Source: Bacteroidota bacterium
Lineage (GTDB): Bacteria > Bacteroidota > Bacteroidia > UBA4408
Direction: 5' to 3'
Length of the DNA: 64,000 bases
Assembly: GCA_016721765.1 (NCBI GenBank)
Contig: JADKHO010000001.1
Coordinates: 918,001-982,000, forward strand
The translations under genes were made by a program, and so were the position numbers. The notes under the pieces are model-generated. The model was given only the letters and a program-made list of their open reading frames with translations. It did not search any database and was not told where the DNA came from. This document shows positions 18,901 through 26,113 of the stretch, piece after piece. The first letter of the stretch is position 1, and each line of letters begins with the position of its first letter.

Positions 18901-19689
18901 GAGTTAGAAGCTATTTTAAAAAACATTAATCAATATGAGGTTTTAGAGGCCGAAGCCAAATGGATGGACCAGCAAAAAGCCTATGAAGCAATTATGCGCG
19001 ATAGCCTTTTAAGTAATAGTAATGACAGTAACATCACTGAGTTTAAAGACAGTTTAAAGAATGAAACTATAAATGATATTTATCAAATCCAGGAATTAAC
19101 AAAACATAATATGATGAGTATGGCAAAAGTATTGCAACAAAATATGGTGCCATCTAATGCTATAGAAGAAAATTATAAAATATTTTTCGATCTCTATTTG
19201 CGATTTTTAAATGATAGTACCCTGCAGGATGATAGCAGTAAAGTTTCCATGTTTATTGATGCACTTATACCCGTTGCAGCTCAATGCCCAAATCAGGGTG
19301 GTCCCGCTGTGGTTTCTGCCCGCACTTTGTTAAGCTTTGTGAGCCATGAGTTGTATAATTTTGAAAGAGATTGCAATGTAGAGAAGAGCAATGAGAGGCG
19401 TGCTTTTTCAGCTTTTGAAAAAGCAGCAAACAATATCACGGTTGAGCAATTTTCTTTAGCCCCCAATCCTACTAATGGCCATTTAAAATTTATCTACACT
19501 TTAGCAAAGCCGGCGACCTTGGTGATAAAAGATATTTTAGGAAATCAGCTATATAAAACCAACCTCAACGAGAAGGAAAATGAGATCTATACGAATGTTG
19601 AATTCTTGAATTCCGGGTATTATACTTTTTGTGTGCTATTTGAAAATCAAGTACTTTTTTCACAGAAACTAATTAAAATTGGTAAATGA
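15907..19689 (+). CDS. T9SS-exported surface protein with parallel beta-helix repeats
   Basis: 1,260 residues. A signal peptide is visible (about 1-30, ending RIFAQG). Residues about 165-370 look like a carbohydrate-binding beta-sandwich (LLLNPDFESSQFGF at its start, WTEYCFDYHHPIGG, CDFAIDDLFFG at its end). From about 395 to 960 the protein has many Asn-rich turns (NNLFENMRSS, NNTMCGASIGISLETNA) typical of a right-handed beta-helix of the pectate-lyase/NosD type. Residues 1000-1170 are helical and polar. The C-terminus (about 1183-1260, SLAPNPTNGHLKFIYTL to VLFSQKLIKIGK) is a type A T9SS sorting domain. It is probably exported to the cell surface; no enzymatic residues could be identified. 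The next gene overlaps by four bases. Confidence 0.85.
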   Translation: MKTKSIISFLRKVFITLLLVHLFTIRIFAQGGSCNNPLPVTPSLQQTTICAISNPDSSFWISFTAIDTLIFFLNNYDANTSLKVKEVNLYNGNCSNLHLLSTEGFSNAPDSVVSTSFQHLTLNSNYFVNFKTYGTNANAKIELLYQILQPISNILCTSVATCLTPNLLLNPDFESSQFGFNCTYKKDVTTMVAGSLPHLCNGNFSGDHYTIHNNIIWPFNNSPTSAGTFIGDHTPLNAPSHNGYFLMVDPHSGWGEKNCWMQNAIPVVPGTTYFFKFFARTMNKQNLSWFNYSTVNIYVNGSTLIGTIYPDKYNWTEYCFDYHHPIGGASTIDIRIAASPNLQASSGSWGLCDFAIDDLFFGTTNPSPCCINPSMTTPQIPLTQNITQLLSSPLGSEIAVKTGVTLTVNSNVTLSNYHIYFEPGSKIDIVGPSGELHLDNVHLQGCGGTWLGVICNNGGKIYTDNNTLIEGAGIGIKVLGGSFYSIKNTILNRNTENMYISAAPNYNGCNISNSIFTSRVIPHGTTVNSLKAPVGDFDYLSTLPSSSYTKYGIHAVNVYTTNTNGLTPAYNLKIGEPLLGKDHENVFDNLGAGIYASKCNLLIQNNLFENMRSSITSLGKGVYSINATMNTLLDIKIGGMGINESNRFKDLGEGIDISGYRNSILQKNIFTNTKDPSISGADYGRFGISIRTNQAYMSWKLYLNCSFNQISNYTEGVFWDKLGCSEINADINYNIIKANPLFLTSCTKAIDLKALPYTMKFSNSYIKVMANTLTNVDNGILAEGFTIGLQNNYDNNSINIRDNIAIELKYNPFKSNIIYSGIKLTQCHAANIASNYNISSSSIANRNMYGIFVDASTNCKITCNTVSYIGKCFGFMGFCEMYGGILGSPGGFRNNTMCGASIGISLETNAVIGEQGTLSHASDNRWIGNCGLGIALPAFNINTQFPKFWARKTSLAIYSPITSAINFWPSNDVCDVSCNYNNLLPAEMLIEPGTLTTDELEAILKNINQYEVLEAEAKWMDQQKAYEAIMRDSLLSNSNDSNITEFKDSLKNETINDIYQIQELTKHNMMSMAKVLQQNMVPSNAIEENYKIFFDLYLRFLNDSTLQDDSSKVSMFIDALIPVAAQCPNQGGPAVVSARTLLSFVSHELYNFERDCNVEKSNERRAFSAFEKAANNITVEQFSLAPNPTNGHLKFIYTLAKPATLVIKDILGNQLYKTNLNEKENEIYTNVEFLNSGYYTFCVLFENQVLFSQKLIKIGK

Positions 19690-20663
19690 TAAAACCACAA
19701 AATCTACTGATATTATTAGGATTAGTGTTTATTAATAATAATGATAATCTAATTGCTCAAAACCTTGTCCCTAACCCAAGTTTTGAAGCGTATTCGATCT
19801 GCCCTTCTGGATCGGGTCAACTTTATCATGCCACAAGCTGGTTTCAACCAAGGAAAAACTCAACTGCCTCAGTAAATCAAGCCTGTAGTTCGGAGTATTT
19901 TCATACATGCGGTTCTGGCTTTGTAAATGCACCCAATAGTTCTTTTGGCTATCAAAATGCCAAAACAGGCAATGCTTATATAGGATTTAGTTACTATGAA
20001 TCTATCGGACTTAATTATCGAGAATATGCCGAAGTAAAGTTAATTGACCCGCTGGTATCCGGACAGCGATATAAATTGGAATTTTATGCCTCACTCACCG
20101 ACTATTGCCGATATGCTATCAAGCAGTTAGATGCCTGCTTTACTGCAGATTCCCTATTTGACAGCACCGTTTTTGTTATTTCCAGTATAGTGCCACAGAT
20201 TCAAAATACAACTTTTGTAAGCGACACCATGAATTGGACAAAAGTAAGCGGTTCTTTTATTGCCGCTGGAGGTGAACATTTTTTAACCTTAGGCAATTTT
20301 CAATTGGATAGTTTAACGGATACCTTAAGAGTGATAAATAATCCCAACAACTATTTTAATGGTGCATATTACTACATTGATGATGTAAGTCTTATGGTTG
20401 ACTCTTCTGCAAGCGTGGAGGAGGTTGATGGAAGAGGGAGTATGATGGTTTATCCCAATCCGGCTAAATCGCATTTTACAATTAATTTAAGTAAACCATT
20501 AATTCCAGCAAACACTTTTGTGCTTTATAGTAAATTTGGCATTGAAAAAAAGCAAATTAAAATCCTCAACTCCATAACACACATTGGGGTTGAGGATATA
20601 GACAACGGGGTTTATTATTGGCATTATGGAGGAGAGAGTGGAAAAATTGTTGTCTTGAAGTAA
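19686..20663 (+). CDS. T9SS-exported protein, VPNPSFE family
   Basis: 325 residues, starting with ATG overlapping the upstream stop by four bases, so translationally coupled. A signal peptide (about 1-24, ending NNDNLIAQ) is followed by NLVPNPSFEAYSICPSGSG, then a jelly-roll-like domain with WFQPRKNSTASVNQAC, YREYAEVKLIDPLVSGQRYK and DDVSLMVDSSASVEE. The C-terminal 75 residues (MMVYPNPAKSHFTINLS to GKIVVLK) form a type A T9SS sorting domain. The protein encoded at 43292-44230 is a paralogue with the same order. The domain resembles carbohydrate-binding modules; the ligand is unknown. Confidence 0.85.
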   Translation: MIKPQNLLILLGLVFINNNDNLIAQNLVPNPSFEAYSICPSGSGQLYHATSWFQPRKNSTASVNQACSSEYFHTCGSGFVNAPNSSFGYQNAKTGNAYIGFSYYESIGLNYREYAEVKLIDPLVSGQRYKLEFYASLTDYCRYAIKQLDACFTADSLFDSTVFVISSIVPQIQNTTFVSDTMNWTKVSGSFIAAGGEHFLTLGNFQLDSLTDTLRVINNPNNYFNGAYYYIDDVSLMVDSSASVEEVDGRGSMMVYPNPAKSHFTINLSKPLIPANTFVLYSKFGIEKKQIKILNSITHIGVEDIDNGVYYWHYGGESGKIVVLK

Positions 20664-21018
20664 AAAGGTTTATTGGCTATTTTATAACTCTGACTTATCT
20701 TCCTTTAATATATCCCATGTTAAGCAAAGATAAAAATCAAATTACCACTATAAAAATACAAAATAGCATTGATCCAAAACACGGAATTATTTAAGCAGCA
20801 ACAAAAGGAAAAGGAAAAGGAAAACCCCTTCGGCACCCCAATGTCCACCACCATGAAAGGACACCTTCTTCCGAAAGGGTTTTATCGTAAAAGGGTATTA
20901 AATAGCACCCTTGTATAAATCATTTTTACTTTTACAAAGATAAATTGCAGGGAATTAAAAAAAATGTGACTTAGCGCACATTTTAATTTTTTTTTACCTT
21001 CACAAAAAAAGCACAGAT
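20664..21018. other. Intergenic region with nested inverted repeats
   Basis: This 355-base gap holds a short purine tract (three GGAAAA units, about 20807-20824) and the inverted repeats described separately at 20821-20911. No open reading frame of interest was seen. It ends just before the Mpo1-like gene. Confidence 0.5.
20821..20911. repeat. Nested inverted repeats, possible structured RNA or mobile hairpin
   Basis: AAAACCCCTTCGG (20821-20833) pairs with CCGAAAGGGTTTT (20871-20883) with a single mismatch. Inside it TGTCC (20842-20846) pairs with GGACA (20859-20863). A further small hairpin AAGGGT/ACCCTT follows at about 20890-20911. The stem is too widely spaced (37 bases between arms) for a simple terminator. 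Function unknown. Confidence 0.5.
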
Positions 21019-21486
21019 ATGAAGCAAATCGGGACCTGGCTCAGCGAGTATGACGAAAGTCATAGAAACAAAACCAATAAACTTATCCACTGGATATGCG
21101 TGCCACTCATTTTTTTTAGTGTTACCGGATTTTTATATAGCATCAAACTCCCCTATCAATTAAATGATGCGATTCAGCTCAATGTTGGCTTTGTGGCTAT
21201 GTTGCTTGTGTTTTTTTATTACGCATTGCTCTCGTGGCGACTTTCAATTGGAATGTTGCTGTTTGGAATGTTTTGCTTACACTGCTGTAATTGGATTGAG
21301 GTAAATGTTGCTATTTCTTTGTTGCAAGTTTGCCTTTTTATTTTTGTGTTCGCTTGGATTGGCCAGTTTTATGGACATAAAATAGAGGGCAAAAAACCTT
21401 CATTTCTGAAAGACATTCAATTTCTACTTATTGGCCCAGCATGGTTAATGCACTTTATTTACCAAAAAATTGGGATTCGCTTATAG
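21019..21486 (+). CDS. Mpo1-like (DUF962) membrane protein
   Basis: 155 residues. The N-terminus TWLSEYDESHRNKTNKLIHW followed by ICVPLIFFSVTGFLYSI is characteristic of the DUF962/Mpo1 family: an EYxxSHxxxxNxxIHxIxxP signature with conserved His residues. Further membrane helices lie near 53-75, 76-90 and 95-120, and the C-terminal GQFYGHKIEGKKPSF with its His is also conserved, followed by QFLLIGPAWLMHFIY. Yeast Mpo1 is an Fe(II)-dependent dioxygenase acting on 2-hydroxy fatty acids; bacterial members may act on lipids likewise but are mostly untested. Confidence 0.85.
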   Translation: MKQIGTWLSEYDESHRNKTNKLIHWICVPLIFFSVTGFLYSIKLPYQLNDAIQLNVGFVAMLLVFFYYALLSWRLSIGMLLFGMFCLHCCNWIEVNVAISLLQVCLFIFVFAWIGQFYGHKIEGKKPSFLKDIQFLLIGPAWLMHFIYQKIGIRL

Positions 21487-21529
21487 CAGCGCGATTGATT
21501 TATTCTCTTTTTACATTGGGCTATTTTTC

Positions 21530-21537
21530 TAATTTTG
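21530..21537 (+). promoter_or_regulatory. Candidate -7 element (TAATTTTG) for tRNA-Arg
   Basis: TAATTTTG matches TAnnTTTG and lies 13 bases before the tRNA, so transcription would begin about 5-8 bases ahead of the mature 5' end. A clear -33 TTTG is not visible. Confidence 0.5.
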
Positions 21538-21550
21538 CTGCGCTTTAAAA

Positions 21551-21624
21551 GGCTCCGTAGTTCAATTGGATAGAATGACAGGTTTCGGCCCTGTTGGTTG
21601 GGGGTTCGAATCCCTCCGGGGTCA
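21551..21624 (+). tRNA. tRNA-Arg (anticodon UCG)
   Basis: A full cloverleaf can be drawn. Acceptor stem GGCTCCG pairs with CGGGGTC (two G-U pairs) with discriminator A at 21624. D stem is GTTC/GAAT. Anticodon stem ACAGG/CCTGT encloses the loop TTTCGGC, giving anticodon TCG, which reads arginine CGA/CGG. The variable loop is five bases, and the T stem GGGGG/CCCTC holds the loop TTCGAAT. CCA is not encoded. Two structured repeats begin at its 3' end. Confidence 0.95.
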
Positions 21625-21771
21625 CGAATGAATCAAAAAGCGCAAAGCGTATTTAGTGGACATGATTCAAAATTAAGCTTGCTTAAATTTTGGAGCAGGT
21701 TCACTAAATAAATTGCAAAGCAATTCCTTTTTGATTTTGACTGAGTGTGAGGAGGGAGCAGCGAATGCTAA
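21609..21771. repeat. Structured repeat copy 1, starting in the tRNA-Arg 3' end
   Basis: The unit begins with the last 16 bases of the tRNA plus 5 further bases (21609-21629), which recur at 21770-21790. It then folds into concentric stems: AATCAAAAAG (21631-21640) with CTTTTTGATT (21727-21736); TATTTAGTGGA (21650-21660) with TTCACTAAATA (21700-21710); and CAAAATTAAGC with GCTTAAATTTTG (about 21668-21692). Side hairpins CGC-AAA-GCG and AATTGC-AAA-GCAATT lie between stems. It closes with GGAGGGA, which can pair with the TCCCTCC that opens copy 2. Confidence 0.8.
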
Positions 21772-21919
21772 TCCCTCCGGGGTCACGAATAAATCATAAA
21801 CCCGCTTTGCGCATTTTGTAAAGACGAAACAAATTTAAGCTTGCTTAAAATTTGGAGCGTGTTTGCAAAATGAATTGCGCTGCTATTGGTTTTTGATTTT
21901 GACTAAGTGTGAGGAGGGA
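21772..21919. repeat. Structured repeat copy 2
   Basis: This is an imperfect tandem copy of the upstream unit, offset by 161 bases. The same stems are kept with different bases: AATCATAAACC (21792-21802) with GGTTTTTGATT (21888-21898, one mismatch); CATTTTGTAAA (21812-21822) with TTTGCAAAATG (21862-21872, one G-U); CAAATTTAAGC with GCTTAAAATTTG. It ends in GAGGAGGGA (21911-21919) without a third tRNA-derived start. The remaining bases to the BtpA-like gene at 22020 show nothing else supportable. Confidence 0.8.
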
Positions 21920-22019
21920 TGGCAAAGGCAAACACAATTTGTTACACTAACTAATTTCTTTTGCCGATACAAATCGGGGCAACGAACTTATACTTTCTGC
22001 AAAAACCGAACTTCATAAA

Positions 22020-23093
22020 ATGCAAGTTTCCCAATCCACGATTCGCACAGCTCAATTAATCCCAATGGTGCATGTGCACAGCAACAACGCACTTACCAAT
22101 ACTGCCTATAACTCCATTTTTAAAACCCCTACATTTTTAGCTGCTGATTTAACACTACTAGCATCCATTCGAAAAAAAATGATGGAGCTTTCACAAAATA
22201 TTATTGAGGAAACCGGGAACAACATTTTTAACTATTGCCGCAATGCAAGTTTTGTTTTAAAGAAAAAGGAAAGCGCAGAGTTGGTAGAAAAAATCTCTTC
22301 TCTTCAATTTGTGCAATCCTTGGTTCAGCGCGCACTTGATGAAGTAGAAATCTATCACAAAAACGGAATAAACTACGTTGAGATTGAAAATGTTGGCGCA
22401 CCCTATTTTATTGGAAACGAAATCCCATTAGAGGATTTATTAATACTTCACACCGTAGCTCAAGCCATTCGAAAAAATTATCCTGAACTAAAAATGGGTA
22501 TTCAGGTCTTATCCAGTGGCGAACTGGAAGCCTTGCCCATTGCAATAGCATGCGATGCCTTTTTTGTGCGCTCAGAAGCTTCATTATTTAAGGGTTTGAG
22601 GCCAGAGGGCGAGACGAGCAATCGAGGAAATTTAGCTAAGTTTTTTTACCTTCGGAATTATTTGCAAGCGGCACAGGGTGTGGAAATGCCCGAAAACAGA
22701 AGAACTCCACAAGTTTGGTGTGATGTACAAAAAAAGCACACGGTGTTTAAGGAGGAATTAACCGGCTTAAAAACCTGGCTGAATACAGCTCTTTTTATGA
22801 AAATAGAAGGCCTTGTGCTCACTGGTGCAGAAACCGGTTCTGATATAGCTGAACACGATTTAAGAGAGGCAAAAAATTCAATCTCCAACCTCCATGAAAA
22901 TGTAAAACATATTTCCGGAAATACTACTGAGATTAGCATTCCCATAGTTACCGGTTCGGGTTCGAATATTGAAATGTATAAGAAATATGCCGATTTTATA
23001 ATCTTAGGAACTTCTCTCAAAAAAAATAATTATTGGGAAAACGAAGTGGATGAAAGCCGTGTGAAAGAAATGCTAAAACGCTTTCAACCCTAA
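22020..23093 (+). CDS. BtpA/SgcQ family TIM-barrel protein
   Basis: 357 residues. Core motifs are VQRALDEVEIYHKNGINYVE then IENVGAPYFIGNEIP (about 100-140), the family's active-site-like loop; MGIQVLSSGELEALPIA (near 160), CDAFFVRSEASLFKG (near 178), and the phosphate-binding-type IPIVTGSGSNIEMYKKYADF followed by IILGTSLKK near 308-335. Family members include BtpA, needed for photosystem I stability in cyanobacteria, and SgcQ of a sugar-phosphate cluster; the chemistry is unknown. A non-photosynthetic bacterium suggests a metabolic role. The first 80 residues (HVHSNNALTN etc.) precede the recognisable barrel. Confidence 0.8.
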   Translation: MQVSQSTIRTAQLIPMVHVHSNNALTNTAYNSIFKTPTFLAADLTLLASIRKKMMELSQNIIEETGNNIFNYCRNASFVLKKKESAELVEKISSLQFVQSLVQRALDEVEIYHKNGINYVEIENVGAPYFIGNEIPLEDLLILHTVAQAIRKNYPELKMGIQVLSSGELEALPIAIACDAFFVRSEASLFKGLRPEGETSNRGNLAKFFYLRNYLQAAQGVEMPENRRTPQVWCDVQKKHTVFKEELTGLKTWLNTALFMKIEGLVLTGAETGSDIAEHDLREAKNSISNLHENVKHISGNTTEISIPIVTGSGSNIEMYKKYADFIILGTSLKKNNYWENEVDESRVKEMLKRFQP

Positions 23094-23103
23094 TCCAAGC
23101 AAC

Positions 23104-23820
23104 ATGGTTGAGTTTAAAAATAACATATTTCAGCGTGGTATAGCAGTTCTCAAGTGGTGCTTTATTTCGTTTGGCGTTGTAGCTTTTGTTTCAATTATCC
23201 TTAGTTTTACTGATATCCCCTATTACGCCTTTCGAAACTTAAGTATGGAAGAGCAAGTACTCAGCAGCGACCCGGAGTATATTGTTGTATTAGGAGGAAG
23301 CGGAATGCCGAGTCCGGATGGGCTAATGAGAACATACTATGCCGCACAGAATGCACTTCAATATAAACAAGCAAAAGTCATTCTTGCTCATCCTTATACT
23401 TCAGGTGATAGTTTGATGCAGTTGCACTTAATGGCACACGAGCTCATTATACGTGGAGTTGACTCGCTTCGAATTTTATTTGAACCAATGGGGTTCAATA
23501 CACATTCTCAAGCCGAGAACATTTTAACCATGTTAGGAGCAGAAAAAAAGAATAGTGCCTTGCTGATTGTGAGTTCTCCTGAACATTTATTTAGAGCCGT
23601 AAGAACATTTCAAAAAACAGGATTTACTAGTGTTGGCGCCGCCCCTGCTTTTGATACACCGGTGGAAGAAAACGGAATTAAAGACAAGCTCAAAACTTCT
23701 GATACCCGTATAAAAAACCTCTACTTGCGCTACAATATATGGAGTTATCTTAATTACGAACTACTTGTTGCCCGCGAGTATTGTGCCATAACCTACTACA
23801 AAATAAAGGGATGGATTTAA
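23104..23820 (+). CDS. YdcF/SanA-like DUF218 domain protein
   Basis: 238 residues. One N-terminal membrane helix (about 15-35, WCFISFGVVAFVSIILSF) anchors a DUF218 domain. Motifs are YIVVLGGSGMPSPDGLMRTY (near 58), AKVILAHPY, and the signature EPMGFNTHSQAENILTMLG (near 127-145), followed by ALLIVSSPEHLFRAVRTFQK. Some members affect envelope integrity, such as SanA in vancomycin resistance, and YdcF binds S-adenosylmethionine; no substrate can be assigned. It lies 10 bases after the BtpA-like gene and is probably co-transcribed. Confidence 0.85.
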   Translation: MVEFKNNIFQRGIAVLKWCFISFGVVAFVSIILSFTDIPYYAFRNLSMEEQVLSSDPEYIVVLGGSGMPSPDGLMRTYYAAQNALQYKQAKVILAHPYTSGDSLMQLHLMAHELIIRGVDSLRILFEPMGFNTHSQAENILTMLGAEKKNSALLIVSSPEHLFRAVRTFQKTGFTSVGAAPAFDTPVEENGIKDKLKTSDTRIKNLYLRYNIWSYLNYELLVAREYCAITYYKIKGWI

Positions 23821-23890
23821 GCACGTAGTTATTAAGAATCTACTGTTAAGATTTTCGACCAAATGCCCCACCATCGCGATTTATGTTTTG

Positions 23891-23898
23891 TAGATTTG
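23891..23898 (+). promoter_or_regulatory. Possible -7 element (TAGATTTG) before the giant adhesin gene
   Basis: TAGATTTG matches TAnnTTTG but ends only four bases before the ATG at 23903. If real, the transcript would be leaderless or nearly so. No -33 TTTG is present at the right spacing, so the match may be chance. Confidence 0.25.
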
Positions 23899-23902
23899 CT
23901 TT

Positions 23903-26113
23903 ATGAGGTTACTGCTTTTTGTTGCTTTTCTTTTTTCTTCATTAGCTGGATTCACAGCGCCATCAGGTTATTCATTTTATAAAAAGCTTAGCGTTCAAGA
24001 AAGTCAGATAACTGTTAACAACAATAGCTTATCCGGATTTCCTGTCCTCGTTCGCATAACAGATGCTGATTTAAAATCGGTCGCGAATGGTGGAAGGGTT
24101 CAAAGCAATAATGGTTACGATATTGTTTACACCGCCAGCGACATGAATACGCTTATTCCATTTCAAATGGAAAGCTATGATGCAGTAACAGGAACACTTG
24201 TTGCTTGGGTAAAAATTCCAACGATTAGTGCCACGGTTAATACTGATTTTTACCTGTTTTTTGGAAATGCAAACAATACAATAAACCTAGGTAGCAAAAG
24301 CACTTGGGATGCTAACTACAAGGGCGTTTATCACCTTCATGCAGATGTTGCAGATGGCACAATTAATGCTTCAAATCTTACCAATACCGGAACAACCAAT
24401 TACTCACCCGGCTTAGCAGCTGATGGACAAAGAATAGGTTCTGGAAATTACCTTAGTCGAGCAGCCACCGCCGGATTGCAAATTACCGGAGATTTTACCT
24501 TGGAAGCTTGGATGCTTCCTAATTCTTTAATCTCAGGAAGTAATGAAAATATTGTGCTCTCAAGCAGTTCAACCAATAACGGCGCTGCTGCTACAAATAT
24601 CAACTATTGCTTAAGTATTTCAGGTTCAGGAGGTAGCGCAGGAACACTTATTTTTAAATGGCAATATAGCAACAACTCCGATGAGCAAGTCAGCTCCACA
24701 GCTCCAATAACCAACACTACAGTTGGTTGGCATAATATAACCGTTGTGCGAGATGTAACAGCAAAACAGGTAAGGTTTTATTTTGATGGACTCCAATTGG
24801 GCGCTGCCGTTTCTTTTTCGAATTTACCTTCCGGTGGTGCCTCCAATTCCTTCCTAATTGGCAAAAACCTTCAGGATCCGGGGCGAACAATTGATGCCGT
24901 TTTTGATGAAGTTAGAATTTCTAACAGTATTCGTACACCCGAATGGATTCAAGCTGAATATAACAACTATAAAGCCGCCTCCTCATTTATTAGCTATTCG
25001 CCAACAGCTTCTGTAAGCCCATTGAGCTTTTGCTTTTGCAGCATCGATATGAGCGATTTTACATCCTTAGGTACTTTTAACTCTCACACGTATTATGTTT
25101 CAACACAAAAGGAAAATTGGCAAAATGCTGATAGTATTGCGAGAAGCAGAGGCGGTCATCTGGTATCGATAACTAGTTTGGGAGAAAACACTTTTTTAAC
25201 GCTTACTTCTTTACTGAACAATGTCTGGACAGGGCTTAACGACAGCATTACCGAAGGGACTTTTGTTTGGTCGTCGGGTGAGCCTTTTTCATATAGCAAT
25301 TGGGCGCTTTTACAACCCGATAATTCAGGCAATTCTGATTATGCTTTATTTGGCCTTTTGGGTTCATGGGATGATCAAAAAAACAACCCTCAACTTTTTG
25401 TTATAGAGTTTGATTGTACTGCTCCAACTCCAGTTACTGTAAATGCAGGTCCAGATCAATTAGTTTGTGGAAATGCTTCTAATTTAAGTGCAACTCCTAT
25501 TCCTGTCTCGGCATTTGGAAGTTGGTCTTTACTGAGTGGTGCAGGGTCTATAGCCAATCCTAGTGTTGCCGCGACCACTGTAACCGGTTTGGATAATGGA
25601 CCAAATGCTTTTATTTGGAAGGTTGGAAATGGCTCATGCAGTGCGTCACTTGATACTGTTGTATTATACACCGATACGGTAAAACCAACGCTTATTTGCC
25701 CGGCAAATATTGTTGTAAATAACTCGCTTGGATTGTGCTCCGGTTTTGCAACATGGGCGGTGCCAACTTTTAGCGACAATTGCCCTGGAGCAAGCATTGT
25801 GCAAACCGCAGGATTGGCAAGTGGGTCAGCCTTTCCTGTTGGTAATAACGCTATTAAATATATTGTTACCGACGGCAACGGCAATTCCGAGAGTTGTGGT
25901 TTTGATGTAATTGTTATCGACAATGAATTGCCTAAAATTAGTTGTTCCGGAAACTTATCGTTTCCTAGCGATCCGGGGACTTGCGGCACTATTGTAAACG
26001 GCATTACTCCATTAAATTTTTCAGATAACTGCGGCGGGTTCAATATAACTCATCTTATTACAGGATCCACCAATACAAGTGGTATTAATGATGCCAGCGG
26101 TACCCCTTTTTAA
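23903..26113 (+). CDS. Giant adhesin, N-terminal part (DUF2341-LamG-C-type lectin-HYR), ends at a frameshift
   Basis: 736 residues. Signal peptide about 1-18 (MRLLLFVAFLFSSLAGFTAP). Then DUF2341 (about 28-130, FPVLVRITDADLKS to FYLFFGN), a LamG/concanavalin-like domain (about 138-355, LEAWMLPNS, VFDEVRISNSIRTPEWIQAE), a C-type lectin-like domain (about 375-510, SIARSRGGHLVSITSLGEN, NVWTGLNDSITEGTFVW, WDDQ), one Ig/PKD-like repeat (VNAGPDQLVCG), and HYR domains. The frame stops at TAA 26111-26113, after SGINDASGTPF, in the middle of a HYR domain. The missing strand continues immediately in the +1 frame (FNVGTSQVRYTITDASGG). It is thus the 5' part of one gene running to 39212. Confidence 0.85.
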   Translation: MRLLLFVAFLFSSLAGFTAPSGYSFYKKLSVQESQITVNNNSLSGFPVLVRITDADLKSVANGGRVQSNNGYDIVYTASDMNTLIPFQMESYDAVTGTLVAWVKIPTISATVNTDFYLFFGNANNTINLGSKSTWDANYKGVYHLHADVADGTINASNLTNTGTTNYSPGLAADGQRIGSGNYLSRAATAGLQITGDFTLEAWMLPNSLISGSNENIVLSSSSTNNGAAATNINYCLSISGSGGSAGTLIFKWQYSNNSDEQVSSTAPITNTTVGWHNITVVRDVTAKQVRFYFDGLQLGAAVSFSNLPSGGASNSFLIGKNLQDPGRTIDAVFDEVRISNSIRTPEWIQAEYNNYKAASSFISYSPTASVSPLSFCFCSIDMSDFTSLGTFNSHTYYVSTQKENWQNADSIARSRGGHLVSITSLGENTFLTLTSLLNNVWTGLNDSITEGTFVWSSGEPFSYSNWALLQPDNSGNSDYALFGLLGSWDDQKNNPQLFVIEFDCTAPTPVTVNAGPDQLVCGNASNLSATPIPVSAFGSWSLLSGAGSIANPSVAATTVTGLDNGPNAFIWKVGNGSCSASLDTVVLYTDTVKPTLICPANIVVNNSLGLCSGFATWAVPTFSDNCPGASIVQTAGLASGSAFPVGNNAIKYIVTDGNGNSESCGFDVIVIDNELPKISCSGNLSFPSDPGTCGTIVNGITPLNFSDNCGGFNITHLITGSTNTSGINDASGTPF

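Noticed and set aside
21772..21919. A second tRNA suggested by the repeated 3' end
   Set aside because: Only the 3' part of the T arm and the 3' acceptor strand are duplicated; no anticodon arm or 5' acceptor strand precedes it.
26103..26111. Canonical -1 slippery heptamer reading (C CCT TTT) at the adhesin frameshift
   Set aside because: The downstream frame needs +1 (or -2), so ordinary -1 shifting at this heptamer would not restore the protein.
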